From Chanos chanos (Eukaryota > Chordata > Actinopteri > Gonorynchiformes > Chanidae), in NCBI RefSeq assembly GCF_902362185.1, contig NC_044507.1, positions 17,828,544 through 17,892,543 of the forward strand: 64,000 nt of DNA, in the 5' to 3' direction. The position numbers and the translations under genes are program-made. The first letter of the stretch is position 1; each line of letters opens with the position of its first letter. This document shows, one piece after another, positions 35,453 to 48,123 of this stretch. Under the pieces are notes generated by a model, which worked only from the letters and a program-made list of their open reading frames with translations, made no database searches and had not been told where the DNA came from.

Positions 35453-37323
35453 CCGAGCAAACAGCAGTTAGCGCGGCTCCACGCTGTCTCCTTCCTCTGA
35501 GGGTGTGCGCTTAATTCAACCCTTCCCCAATGTTAGCACAAAAAAAAAAAAATATTCGCGGTTAATACATAGGCTCTTTAAAGAGAAACAGCTGGGGTGA
35601 AAAACAAACACTGCCACACACCAGCACTGAAGGTCCTGTGGGTCTGTGTAGATGTACTTATTGTATGCGAGGAATTCTTGAGCTACGTTTGCCTAAATAA
35701 ACAGGGTTGAGTTTGATAAGATATTTATTAAGGCGAATAAGCAGGACTCACCCTGACTGGAGATATTCATGCAGAGATAGATGCCGTAGATAGGATAAAC
35801 GTAGATGGTGCCCGGTTTCATGAACATTGCCATATTTCTCTCTGTACGTTTCCCTCCTGCTGAGTGGGAGGCTTTGTCCTCACCACCCAGATAAGCCTCT
35901 GTTTCCACTACCCGGCCTCTAAGTTCAACGCCATCAGCGTGACGCCTTACCAGCACCTAAAACATGTAACAGACAAGGGGATCTCAGCGTTATGCATATG
36001 GATTGCTGTGTAGATATGTCACCCACTTTGCTTTGATCAGCACATCGCACAGTACCGCTCCTTCCAGCAGGTGGCGCTAATGTGTGAATGATCTGTACCG
36101 ACTCGGTGACACCCTTAAGAGTAGCGACCACGTAAAAACATCACATGTATTCTTTTAAATAATAACAGGCCCTTATTTACGGAGCAGTAAAAAAAGAAAA
36201 ATAATTGTTCAAACTGGTGTATCTGTATTGCTGAACTAAACGGGACACGCCAATAGTAACAATTAATAACTCCATCATTTAAATATCAAAAATGTCTATC
36301 AATAGTTGTACGTTATTTAATAAATTCTAATAAACTTCTAAATCTGAACTGGCTTCTAAAAGACTAAGTGACTCACAACAAACAGGAAGACAAAACAAAC
36401 TAGGGCCTTTAGTGAAAACGCTGTGTGGCGAGCTGAAATGGGTGTGAAAGCCACAAGACACTCCCACGTCTTTCTGTCTGCGTGCTGGCTGTGTGCCCAC
36501 GTGCTGCAGAAATACATGGTCACACTGCGAGGGAAAAAAATCAGGCTATTAAGGGTCTAAGCGGATGCCCTCCGGTATGATAATTGCTTTCATACTTCTC
36601 ATTACAGTCTTGCTCTTAACGGGACCAGACGCTTAATTCAAGGCATAAACATTGGCATACTTTGCGCAGGAAAGGAGAGCTCCCTAACCAGTAACTTCAA
36701 AAAAGGAATTGTGCCATTGACTCCTAATGTGGCATGTTCCTTCGCAGAACTGAATGTTTTTCAGTGTCACCTTCCTTCCTGTTTTACGGCTCGTTTCAAT
36801 GCAAACAGGCACTGGTGACGTTAAAGTAAGTCTGTTAAGAATTCAACGACTTCCTGTTTCTGATCCTAAATTTAATCCTCAACCGTTCTACGCTGTCAGA
36901 CTAACTTCTCTCAATGGGACTGGCTGTACGAGTGTACCCAGCATTTCATATTGTGTGAGTTCATACGAGAGTAGACACTGCATTACAGTGAAGAAACTGT
37001 ATTACTCGGGTTCTTATATGTATTAATGTAAAAGATCTATAGGAAATAAAGCTGTATTGTCGCAGCATACTTACTTTGCCCAGAAAAGCTTTCGCCAAAT
37101 TCACACAAGGTTGGTCATAAAAATCTTGACCAAGCCTGACTCTTTTCATGCTTCCAGTTAGGAAGTAAGGACTGCAGAGTTCATTCGGCGTTTTAACCGC
37201 ATCTACATCGCCCCCCTCTTGGGAAGCGATAGCCTGTTGCAATCGTTTCCCAGTCCCTCTGTTGATTAGATCATCAGCTTTTGCTTTCGAAGCCAAAGGC
37301 AATTTTCGCTTTCGCGTTGACAT
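35008..37323 (-). CDS. mpg: MPG, N-methylpurine (alkyladenine) DNA glycosylase
   Basis: Base-excision-repair glycosylase that removes 3-methyladenine, 7-methylguanine, hypoxanthine and ethenoadenine from nuclear DNA. Minus-strand exons are 37075-37323 (249 bp), 35752-35956 (205 bp) and 35008-35414 (407 bp); 286 residues against 298 in human. The N-terminal tail is basic (MSTRKRKLPLASKAK). The AAG fold follows: VETEAYLGGEDKASHS contains the catalytic Glu and active-site Tyr and His, MFMKPGTIYVYPIYG includes the intercalating Tyr region, then NGPSKLCQAL and KPLRFYLRG. The donor and acceptor phases agree. The exon 3 acceptor follows a pure GT repeat (on the minus strand) instead of a pyrimidine tract, which is odd. 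The order and opposite orientation to nprl3 match the vertebrate arrangement. Confidence 0.95.
35417..35452. repeat. CA/GT microsatellite abutting mpg exon 3 acceptor
   Basis: A (CA)n tract on the plus strand reads (GT)n on the mpg strand and directly precedes the TAG acceptor of exon 3, replacing the usual pyrimidine tract. Confidence 0.9.
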
Positions 37324-39800
37324 GTCAGGACCAGGCAGTTACGTGTAGTGCTGATTTCAAAAGACACGAGGTTTTTATGCTAATTTAACTAACCTCAGGT
37401 ATACTGGCACCGACAATAACCACACACGTAAAATGATCGAACAACAGCTACTGTTCTCGGCCGAACTACGCAGCACGCTGGGGAGCTATACTGCAACTGC
37501 TTTAATACGCGAACTGATTTCAGAATTAGTTTTAGGACATAATCAAACGTTACTCTCTTGCTCACCTAGCTCAAAAGCAAGGTATCTAGCTAGGTCACAC
37601 GGCGAGGGGAATCGGTTTTCTTCGAGATGAAGTGACTATTACAAATAAGCGGTTTTGGTGTATTGTCCAATGAATCTGCCATTTAATACAATTCTTGAAA
37701 GTATCGGTACAGTTACAGCAAATTTCAACACAAATTTCTGTGGCGTGTGGTTAGCCATATCTATTTTGAAGACAAACGTTTCCAACGCGCGCAAGGAAAG
37801 CTGGGGTATTATCTTAAAGGAGACGCAGCGTCGTCTGTTCCGCTGCGGCCATGCGTACAGTTCTGTAAATACGGAGACGTGCATACTTGAGGCTAGGTGA
37901 AAATGGAGCCCCGTTGTTCACAAGAATTCTTAGGTTTCTTATTTCAATTTCTTATTCCTAAACTACCTCGACCCCGTAGTTCTATATTTAGAAAAATAAA
38001 TGTTAAATTTTATGAAAATAAATCGAACTATTATTAAACTACACTTGTTAAGAGAATTTAACATATAGAACTATGTAGATTGAGTCAAGATTTAGCGTCA
38101 TTATTCTGAATGTAATCTGGGTCATGTCTTGAAACAGACTAGAGCAGTTTGTGGCTTCACCACGGGATAACATAAACAGGAAGAGAGAATGCCAAATGTT
38201 TCATAAAAACCACATATAGTTAAAACACCAGCAGGTTCATTTTTCAGATTCAAGCTGAACTTGACCACTGAATGTGTGTAGGTGTAATATTGAACCATTT
38301 CATGAAAATGTAATGTTGACCTTTCTTGCTGATAAAGTAAGAACAGGTCTTACCAAATCTTAACTCAGCTTCACTTTGACCATGACTACAAAAATCAACC
38401 AACGCCAGCGATATGAAAATAATAAGAATATAAGGTGAGCAACAATGTCAGAACACATAACATACTAACATGAAGCAATGAAAATAACTTAGTCATAGCA
38501 CATATAACTAACCCATTTCCACCACAACAATGATGGGTGATGAAGACACTGTAGTGCAATACTTTAAAAAACCTAATATGGTGGCATAGTTTTTTTTTAT
38601 GGCTATTTAAGTATGAAAATGTCCTTATAATATACATCAGTCTACTTATATTGCACACCTGGGCCTAAGTGCCTATCTCTCAAGTGAACATGGGTTGAGA
38701 GACCCTGACTTTTCAATGAGGAAGGTTATACAACTTCAGTATTTTCTGAACAAAGTCTCCTTGGTGTCTAAGTTGCTAGGTGTCAGAAATAAGGTGACAT
38801 GTTTGAGAAAAAGTGTTTTTTTCTTTCACTCATGGGACGTTGATGCTTTTGTAATGTTTGATGTGGCTGATGAGGCCCACCACATCATCTTCATAGAGTC
38901 TGTGACACACAAAAAACAATACAGGCGACGCTGCAGTCATGTGGGTGAGCATATCTCCACAGACTCCCTCACATGATTTGGACTGTGACCTCTCCTGTCC
39001 ATCCATCCATCCATCCATCCATCCACCTGTTTTATAGTATTCTAAGAAATTGGGAGATCTAGTTATGGAGTTACTCACACATGCCTCATTTAGTCTGTGT
39101 GTGTGATGGAGAAATACTGTGCATGAGGGTGAAACCATCTGATTAATGGAACCAGACATGGTAAACGGTAGAAGTTAATCTTTTGAATGAGGCAGTCGTG
39201 AAGACTGTCCAAACTAAATCAGTGTTTGCACAGTAAATCTCCAAAACGCTTTCTGATAGGTTTTGGAGTGATAATCTCTCTCTGCTAGGTATCCAAGTGT
39301 CTGTGTTAATGCATTTCCACATTGTCTTCTAGATGATAATGCTGTTTTATTTCCTTGTCTCAGCAATCTTTAATGTTACCTTTTATGTCAATGCTTAGCT
39401 CTTGAATAGACATTTTTCTTTTAACCAAAACCTAAACCACAACTGGATTAGGGGGAAATGTGCATTGTGTGATAGACAAACATATTTTGGTTCGTAGAAG
39501 AAAAAGAACATATTGTCTACATATTGTTTAATTTTTCCCTTTTTTTTAAAGTAGGGGGTAATGAGGCATACAGTTCTTCAAAGCAGATCTGTCATACAAC
39601 AATGCTTATTTGTTAACTACATTTTTTTGTAGCGCTTCATTCATAGCCATTTAATGTTTAAAGAAGCATTTCAGGGGAAAGCAAACCAGGTGTTTATGAT
39701 TTGAAAGTGAATCACGGTTCACTTTTTTTACAAACTGAACAAATTCACTGTTTCTACTACACTGTTGCTACTACTTTCCCACATTAACAGGGTGATGAAA
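37324..39800. other. mpg upstream intergenic region
   Basis: Unique AT-rich sequence starting at the mpg promoter. No TATA box is obvious upstream of the mpg ATG. A short ATCC tract lies near 38999-39024. No gene is supported; the open frames lack recognisable motifs. Confidence 0.5.
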
Positions 39801-39804
39801 ACGT

Positions 39805-41692
39805 CATTGTTCCATCTTAGAAACACAGCCAAAGTACGGCCATTTATAAATCAAAAAGATGCTGAGAAACTGATTCATGCCTTTATTTCAAGCTGACTCG
39901 ATTACTGTAATGCACTTTTTACTGGCCACCCAGAAAAAAAAACACTCAGAGACTTCAGCTCATTCAAAATTCTGCTGCTCTGCTATTAACCAGAACCAAG
40001 AGGAGAGAGCACATTAGTCCAGTTTTAGCTGCTCTGCACTGGCTTCCTGATTGATTTTAAGGTCCTCCTCTGTAGGAGCAAAGTTATATTGTTTAGTGAA
40101 ATTGATCATTTTGTCACCAGTTTATAGAAGTGTTAATATTGCCCTAAGAGTAATGTTTCTATGTTACCATTCTGTCAGTTCTGAGTTACATAGACGCTAG
40201 GTTGTTTATGTTTAATTTTGATGTTGCTCGTGACATGTATGCAAGTGCTACTTCATGGTTTAAAAGGATAAATAGTTGGAACGAGGGGGCCAGAGAGAGC
40301 TGCATGGAGCAAAAGTTTTCTTGACCGAAGTGTATGTAGGTGGTGATCATAATATTTTAGATGTGAATAGAAATTGTTGTAAATATTGTTTGAAATAAAT
40401 ATGTTGCTAACTCCCTTGTTAAGTATGTACTTTCAAGAACACTGCGATCATCTGCTGCTGGTTTATTGGAGGTTTTCAGCTGCAGCCGAAAGAAAATCGG
40501 GGATGCAGCCATTGCCAATTATACTGCGAAGCTATGGAACAGACTACTTATAGATATCATGGAAGCCAGCTCCCTAGATACCTTAAAAAGAGAACTAACC
40601 TTACAAGGGTTGGACAAAACAATGGAAACACCTTGTTAAATAACAGTTTTATTACTTAATATTGAGTTGGTCCTCCTTTGGCAGAAATAACTGTGTCAAT
40701 ACGTCGAGGAATAGATTCATACAACTTTTGGACAGTGGCTAAGGGAATTTTAATCTGTTCCAGCTCTTTCAGAGATGATGGTGGAGGGAAGTAGCTCCTT
40801 ACTTGCTACTCCAAAATATACCACAGATTTTCGATTATGTTTGGCAATGGCAGCCCTTCCATGGTATCCAGCTGCACTGAGCTCTCGACGAACTGTTTTG
40901 GTTGATACTGGGTTAGCAACATGTTGGTTTAGCTCTGCAGTCACTTTAGTAGCTGTGGTTCTGTGATTTTTTGACACAATGCGTTTTAGTGCTCTGCAGT
41001 CATGTTCACAGAGTTTTGGCTTCTGTCCAGAGTTATGCTTCCCAGAACTAGTTTTCAGTTTTTGGTATGCCATCATGACTTTAGAAACAGTTCCTCTTGA
41101 TATGTTAAACAACTTAGCAGTTTTTGTTACTGAAGCGCCAGCCATTTGTGCTCCAACAATTTGCCCCCTTTGGAAGTTTGAAAGATCACACGTTGACTTG
41201 TACTAATATGCAGACCTCTACAGAAAGAAAAATCTTGGGTAATACATAAAAAACAGGATGTCTGCAGTGCATATACATAAGATTTACATATCACTGGGAA
41301 TCATATTAACATCTAAACGTCAGAAAATTTATGGGTCTTGAAACACCATGTGTTTCCATTATTTTGTTCAACTCCTGTATCCCTTCACTTTAGCTTTTAA
41401 CTAAGCTATGACTTTCCTGATACAGGCCCAAAATTCCATCTTGCACCTTGCACTTATGCACTGTTGTACTTCCTTTAAAATGTTGTATTTTACTTGGTTT
41501 TATGTATTCTATGTAGTCCTTCTTTTAAAAAACTTTATTTTTATTTTATTTCATTGGGTTTTTTATGTTCATCCTATGTCTATTGTCCCATGAAGTACTC
41601 AGTGCGTGTAATTTCTGTATTGTAAAGCGCTTTGAGCTGCATTTCTTGTATGAAAGGTGCTATAAAAATAAAGTTTATTATTATATTACCAA
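39805..41692 (+). repeat. L2-like LINE fragment interrupted by a Tc1-like element
   Basis: Frames at 39815-40060 resemble an L2-type ORF2 (LRNTAKVRPFI, LDYCNALFTGHPEK, HISPVLAALHWLP), though with stops and shifts. The ORF2 tail resumes at about 40440-40600 (RSSAAGLL, KLWNRLLIDIMEASSLDTL). The 3' UTR with GTAAAGCGCTTTGAGCTGC and TATAAAAATAAAG ends at about 41692 with a short TTATTAT tail. The Tc1-like element at 40604-41377 splits the ORF2 tail from its 3' UTR. About 40070-40430 does not look like L2 and may be a further insertion. Confidence 0.7.
40604..41377 (-). mobile_element. Tc1-like DNA transposon, internally deleted
   Basis: The 774-bp element is flanked by TA on both sides (40602-40603 and 41378-41379). 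The ends are inverted repeats: CAAGGGTTGGACAAAACAAT on the left and, in reverse complement, CAGGAGTTGAACAAAATAAT on the right. The minus strand encodes the N-terminal HTH part of a Tc1 transposase (NFQRGQIVGAQMAGASVTKT, then NISRGTVSKVMMAY) and, in another frame, the C-terminal end (IPRRIDTVISAKGGPTQY). The DDE catalytic core between them is missing, so it is non-autonomous. It landed in an older L2-like LINE. Confidence 0.88.
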
Positions 41693-42907
41693 GTTTAAGC
41701 CACAAAGTGACAGAACAGCTGAGACACACACTGGGTTCCATTTGACAAAGACTTCAGATGACTGCTGTCCACTGTTGTTAACTCTAGCAATTAAATAAGG
41801 ATGCACCCCTAAGGGATCTTCCTTTCCTAACACTGCTCTCATACATGAACACATTTGCCTTCCCCTACAACTTCTCCATCTTCACTGCAGTGTGAATCAA
41901 TAAAGTCTTTGCCATTGAAGGGTATGGTGAGAGACAGATTCCTTTAAGTTAAATGAAATGGTTTAAGGATTTAAGGACTGAGGAAGATTCTAGGCAGAAC
42001 ACAAGTAGAATTTAATTAGGTGATTTCTGTGGCTGGGGTTTAGTTTGTTGTGTTTGTTGGCTAGTACCCCATGGCAGATGGTTAAGAGAGTCCAACTGAA
42101 GACAAGCATCTTTCAAACTGTAGTTCAAATCTCAAAATTCTGTTTTCCAATGAAAATATTTTATAAGAGAAAGATAGAAATTTTTTTTTGCAGTACAGAC
42201 ACAGGAATGACACACATGTGACAAGTGAACTGTTTTCATTATGGTTTTGTTTTTTTAATAAAAAAAAAATTGGAACTGTCTCTGTCTCGCACACATTGGC
42301 GTTGGGGAGGCCAAGGGGTAGCACATGTTTCCTTGGATCTGCATGCAACCGGCCACCACCTGCTTTCATGGTCCAAGCAGCGAAGCAACATCCAGTACTC
42401 AGGACAGCACAGCCGGGTACTGAAGTACCCTGGTACCCTGAGTACCAGATGCAGGACGCAAAATCTGTAGTTCCAGGCAGTGCTGTATTGACATGTGCTA
42501 CTCAGGTGCCTGAATGTGACAAGTGTGACCGCAGACTCAGCACCATGACACTGGCTCTTAATCTTTGTTCTAACTGAAATCATTGATTGGTACCTGAAAG
42601 AGGAGTGGAGCATTAGAGGAATTTACAACTGAATAAAACAAACACATATCAACGCACACATGGCACGTACAAAAGGGTTCTGCATCGGTTTCTCACTTAA
42701 CCGCACTCTTTTGTTCTCTCTTTTGATATTTACACTCAAACTAAACACTGCCTGCTAAGGCTTTAGCTTATCTAACCCAATGTAAATCTAAAATTAACAG
42801 TGAGAAATAGGAGTGCTACAGATGGACACTGTAAATTTGAAGTTATCAACTCTAAAATGACATGGCACATCCAGAGGGATGACAGCTCAGTGAGCCCTTC
42901 ACGTCTG
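41693..42907. other. intergenic region left of the Harbinger element
   Basis: No gene is supported. There are a few T/A runs near 42180 and 42248-42270; the remainder is unique sequence. Open frames on both strands overlap each other and show no conserved motif. Confidence 0.45.
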
Positions 42908-43656
42908 GGGCCAGTTGCATAAAACTGTTTTAGACTAGTCTGAGAAGTTAGGCATCTAATATTTTCCTTCACGACCAGTCTTAGTTTTTTCAGTCAGTAG
43001 TATGAAAACTTAGACCGCTCTAATTTAAGACCAAAAAGTAAGACTCCCTACCCCCAGGCTAACTTTTTTTTTTTTTTACATTCTATTGGGGAGCAGGCTG
43101 TCTGAGGCGATGTATTTACCATTGCCAGGGGCAACGGCCTACCGGTGATTCCGCTCTCCCACCCTCCAGGGGTTCCCCAAAACATTGGAGACTGATCACT
43201 GTATATTTCAATAACCAATTCTGTGGCTGGATTTTTATGCTTATATATCTCCTTCTTTGCCTCTTTACCATGTTTTTGTACATCTTTAATGGTTCAGGCC
43301 ACCGACAGATTAACACCGTTAACTTTTTCAGTTATTGTGCTCCACGCCTTGTGTTTTTTACTATTTGCATTGTAATCTGTAATTTGTTCTAAAAAAATGG
43401 ACTTTGCTGCATCATATTCTTCCAAAATGCAGATATTTTCTGCCAAAGAAAACTGTGTCGAGCACCTGCTGTCGGCCATTTTGTTAAGACTTGCTCAGTG
43501 TATTACTTTTCCCACAATGCAATGCGAATTAGTCTGTCTTACTAAAGACAGCCATGAGCTTGTTCTATGCAACAGTCTTGCTTAGGCATCTTTAGTTAGT
43601 CTGACTAACTATTTGTCACAGTCTTAAGTTAATGGCTAGGTTTATGCAACTGGCTC
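42908..43656 (-). mobile_element. PIF/Harbinger-like element with Myb-like ORF remnant
   Basis: The terminal inverted repeats GGGCCAGTTGCATAAA and GAGCCAGTTGCATAAA match at 15 of 16, and a 3-bp duplication CTG flanks the element (42905-42907 and 43657-43659). Starting at 43479, the minus strand encodes MADSRCSTQFSLAENICIL and later KKHKAWSTITEKVNGVN, resembling the Myb/MADF-like DNA-binding protein of Harbinger elements. The frame is broken by a stop and continues as TIKDVQKHGKEAKKEIYK and FWGTPGG in another frame. No transposase is present, so it depends on a partner element. Confidence 0.75.
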
Positions 43657-44264
43657 CTGGAGACAGAGGTATTTCAGAGAGAGAGTGTGAAGATTTTTTT
43701 TAACCTCAAAGAAAGTGTCAACAATTCTCTCCAGTGTGCAGGCCTGTGATTGGAACATGTGCTGGTTCGCCTCAATAGCAGCCAGTATTCCCAGATACTT
43801 GTTCACCTTCTCGATTTCACTAACAATAACAATGACATCAGCAAATCACAGTCAACAACATTAATTGTACTTGTAATCACTATATTAGTCATTATAATCA
43901 ACAATAATATGAGGAAACGGAAGCACTCCAGCAACTAGGTGGCAGCGTGTGAGAATGAACGTACATTAAATGTCCTGGAAGTGCCCTTTCAAGAATCTGG
44001 AGAAATTTGCAAATCATAACTTCAGATTTTGTCAGCTAGTGTCTTTTCTCCTCATGGTAAAGAATGATTCAGCTATTGAAATTAAACAAGTGTTTCTTGT
44101 CTGTTTTATCGGCAAAATTCCATCTTTCCAGCGACAGATTAATTCCTCTACTCAAAACACCAAATTTCAAGAAAAGCCTCCAAATACTCTGTCAAATTAC
44201 TGTAATAACTCTGTCACTCTGACAACATAATAGGAGCAAAGTAGCAAAGGAGTGAAGCTGCTCA

Positions 44265-47200
44265 CTATTTACTGTATTTGCTCTGCTTGTAGGTTTTCTT
44301 CAGGATCTCTTGGAAACATTCCTCCTCTGTTTTGACCTTACTAAATTGGAGTTCTGTATGATTGGGAGGATCAAGACAACATCCAATAAATCCCTACACT
44401 TGTAAATTGGTAATTTTATGTTAGACTTAGCACAACAGATACTAGATGGGGAATCCTATATATATATATATATATAAGCTATTCCATACTATTGGCTTAT
44501 GAGGTTTTTTTTTTTTTTTTGCATTCATATGATCTGAGATAACTCACCAATTTCCTTTAAGGCCTGCATCTGTTCCTGAATCACACCCTGGTTCTGGAAG
44601 ATATGTAGTTATAGCTTTTTCAGTTTGATTTATTCTTGGTTCACCTTAGAGGAAATTATTTCAAGCAGGGTGCAATCAATCTGGCTTTCCTTACAAAGTT
44701 AGACTTATACTGCCCTTTAATTTGATCAGTTTGGAGAAAAGAAACTGTGTGAACTAATGTATTGTTTTTCACTTAACACCACAAATTAAAGGTCCAAGGA
44801 CTCTGCTCCAGTTTTTAGGGTCAACCTATCTGTACTGATTGTACATATATTTACACACACCAGTCACAACATATATAGTTTATGTAAACAGATACATTTA
44901 CTTGTTTTTTAATATTATCAAATAATACAATTTTTTTTGTTTTGTTTTATTTTTGGAGGTAATGAATCAAGTTATATAATCTTTTGAAGTATTTTGTTAA
45001 ACTGCATACCTTTTGGAGTCTAGCTTGCTGTTTTTTATTTAAAATAGTCATGAAGTTGTCCGCAAACACAGCAATAAAAAGACTAGGAATAAAGAAGCAG
45101 TCAAGAAAAAAAGTTAAACAGAAAGTTTAGCAGAAAGTATACTTTACATTTGGTTTAATTAAAAAATGTATATATTAAAAGTGGTCCCAAGCAAACTGGA
45201 GAGCAGATTCTACCTTTTTTTTTTTTTTTAACATTTTGAAAAGTAATGTGTTTCATACGTAAGGCCTGTGGTTCACTTACTTGAGGAGGACGAAGTACTG
45301 AATTACAATGTAAACAACAAGGAGGATGATTATGTAAGATGCACCTGTTAGAAGCAAAACAAGCCAACAGAGAGAAATTATTCCCTCTTCAACGACAAAA
45401 ATATTCACAAACATCACAAATACAAAATACATTGTTGCCCAAACATTACATATAGTGCATATATCCACTGCAGACATTGCTCACAAGCTGTTGCCAAGAA
45501 CAACAACAACAACAACAACAAGAAAAGCTAATCAGCTGATTGCTTTGTTTATGCAAGGGGGGGGGGGTAGGAGGGGGGGCTGTGACTAATGAGAAAAGAA
45601 CCCAAATAAGGAATGTAAAGAGCTGATGAGGAACCATTTCCCATACCATTCTCCCGACCAGTGCTGTAGATCAAAGACCAGTCATCCAACGTTAGAAGCT
45701 GGAACAGAGTGACGATAGTGGTGGACATGCTGCCGAATCTCCTGGGATCAGATTCGCAGAACAGTTCCCTGAAGACGACGGCAAACATGAAGAGGAACAC
45801 CGCAATCAGGAAAAGGACAACGCCCAGTGAATACATGGTCTGGATGCAGACCATAACCAGCGACTGGAGATTCTGGGAGGAACTGAATAGAGAGAGAACA
45901 CAGACAACAGTCACGAATCAGTGAGAGGAAATGGAATGTGAGGAAATATTTCCTCCAACTGAATACATAGTTCAGAATATAAACTGAATATTGTTTAAGT
46001 ATAGTCCATAAATGTACTGGGCTAAAAAGCAGACTGAACGAAACTAATCCTGCTATGAAAAGAGTACACTGTGTCTCTCTCATCTACTCCAGCAGAGTGA
46101 TGATCTAATATAGAGAAATCAGATTTACTGTAAACTGATAACTGTCACTTTGAGGAAAGCAGTTATGAGGGGGAAAAAAACCCCTATACATTCAATGATG
46201 TTTCACTGTTCACTGTTGGGTTAGATTCAATGATGTTTCATCAGTTTTGTAATTTGCTACTTTATTTTTCAAAGGAATCGCTGTCCTCAAATTATTCAGA
46301 ACACCTTGTGTTTACAGTGTTGAGACACTGCAAGACTCAGGAACAAAAACTGTATCACTTTTTCACTGTCCAGCATCATTACCGGGCTTCAATTCTTTGG
46401 CGAGCTTTGAAGAATATGAGACAGAAAAGCTTACCCAATGGCCCGGAGCACACGGAAGCCTCGGATTGCCCGGCATCCCTTAAGAACCTTGATGGCACCA
46501 AAAACTGTGACAGCGTTACCACTGTAGGCCGAGTCTAACAGGGGAATGATGAAGTCCACCATACTCACCACCACAATGAAAAAGTCTCGGTGAGACAGAA
46601 AGAGAGAAAGAGACAGAAAAAGAGCTAAGCATTTTCTCTACCAAATGTGAATGTGGACATACTGTACTCTGATCCTATTGTGAAATTAGGTAAGAAAGAA
46701 TATAATTTTATCGATGTGGATCATACCAACTAGAACAGCTGGAGTAATTAGAGAAACACTGGCCTGATGTCCTTCATTTTCCACTGTTATGTGAAATCCT
46801 TACCTATACCATTCCAGAAATTCCCAAAGTAATCCCGACCCAGCACCATGTATTTCAGGACAAACTCCATGAAGTAGATGACCAGGAAAACACAGTCCAT
46901 CAGCATTAAATGATAACCTATGCAAAGTCACAGGAGAGGCAAGAGAGACAAATTCAGTGAAAAAAACATAATTAAAAGCACCAGCTGTACCAGGAGTATG
47001 TGCCTCAGAGAGATTAAACTCTGTAGGATGATTATCAGGGACGGAGGTAAGACTATGGGGAATACCTTGGCACTCTACTACACTATATAAAATGATAGCA
47101 TTGGTGCCGTGAGAACATACCACAAACAATGTTTGTATTCAAGACTTTATGCAAAAAAAGAGAAAACCCTGATGTGTTTTAGGTTTAGTGAACACCACAA

Positions 47201-47931
47201 AGTTTGTAATGCCTGTCTGGTCAGAATTTCAAGCAATGCAATGCACTTTACACCTCTGCTATTTCTTCAAATACACAACTAAGCGGAAATTGATGAGAAC
47301 GCATCTTAGGATAGACTGGTTGAGAAACAGCATACCTAAATTAACTGTGGCACTGTGGAATGTCTGGACAAGAGGCATAGCTGTGCTAACCACCACCACA
47401 ACCATAATGAAGAGGTTGAAGGAGCCACTTTCTATCAGGAGGGAGATATAGTGGTAGATCTGATGTTTCCAGTTCTGCAGGGTATGTCGAATCATCTGAC
47501 GTCTAGTGCTCCACACGCCTTCCTCCTGGACCTCACAAGGACCATCTGTATAGGCAGAGTAGAGGAGAGTTAACCAGGGGGCGAGGCTCATGTTATATGC
47601 AAATATCATCAAGTATAAACAATGCAAAAACTGATAGTTAGATAAATGTGAAGACAGAGGCCTGAGATCTGCGGTGTATGCTATGGTTGCTGTCCCCCGC
47701 ACACTTTTGGTTTTGGTTTTGGTTGGATGCGAGTTTTATTTTTGTTTGTTTGTTTGTTCGTTTTCCAAAACTGCTGAATCATGCTGAATTTTCATTGCAG
47801 GTGAAACCGACTGCATGAAATCGTTCGTAATTAGTGAAATCCCCTAAAACTGAATTTGATTTAACTTCGCAAAACATAATATGACAGCGCCGGTGCCAAG
47901 ACAACGTTTGAATATGGGATTTTATGCAAAA

Positions 47932-47963
<32 letters not shown>

Positions 47964-48123
47964 AAAAAAAAAAAAAAAACCTTATGTCTTCTACGCACAG
48001 CTAACACCACAAGGTTTGTAATGCCTGTTGGTTGAGGTTTTCAAGCATTGCAACGCAGTTTGCATGGCAATATATTTACTAACCTTTTTCACCTTCCATT
48101 GGTACACATAGTTGTCCGTCCAT
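44265..48123 (-). CDS. catsper1: CatSper1-like sperm cation channel pore subunit
   Basis: Six-helix cation channel subunit; CatSper channels carry calcium into the sperm flagellum. Nine minus-strand exons with GT-AG ends and matching phases: 48084-48123, 47336-47545, 46804-46917, 46435-46585, 45647-45882, 45281-45344, 45010-45082, 44548-44593, 44265-44353; 340 residues. S1 is near residues 56-73, S2 89-108, S3 122-138. S4 (150-171) has six basic residues at every third position (K154, K157, R160, R163, R166, R169), as in CatSper1. S5 is near 191-210, the filter TLDDW at 236-240, and S6 follows in exon 6 (YIIILLVVYIVIQYFVLL). A basic coiled tail ends EILKKTYKQSKYSK. The N-terminus before S1 is only about 55 residues and lacks the His-rich region of mammalian CatSper1. 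An upstream exon cannot be excluded, because a TTTTAG acceptor-like site lies 5 nt before the ATG. Confidence 0.82.
47141..48060. repeat. duplicated intron segment in the CatSper1-like gene
   Basis: About 47141-47243 (intron 2) and about 47908-48058 (intron 1) share TTTATGCAAAAAA, AACACCACAA-GTTTGTAATGCCTGT and CAAGCA-TGCAA words in the same order. The copy in intron 1 has a GAAA expansion inside (47932-47963). This suggests an old local duplication flanking exon 2 or a shared dispersed repeat. Confidence 0.6.

Noticed and set aside
40070-40430. Possible further insertion inside the L2-like LINE, starting TG and ending CA
   Set aside because: No target duplication or recognisable element part was found; it may simply be diverged LINE sequence.
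44265-48123. Identification as a two-pore channel or a voltage-gated calcium channel fragment
   Set aside because: The nine exons make one six-helix unit with start and stop; filter TLDDW and the SDPRRFGSM segment match CatSper1, and no second six-helix domain follows.
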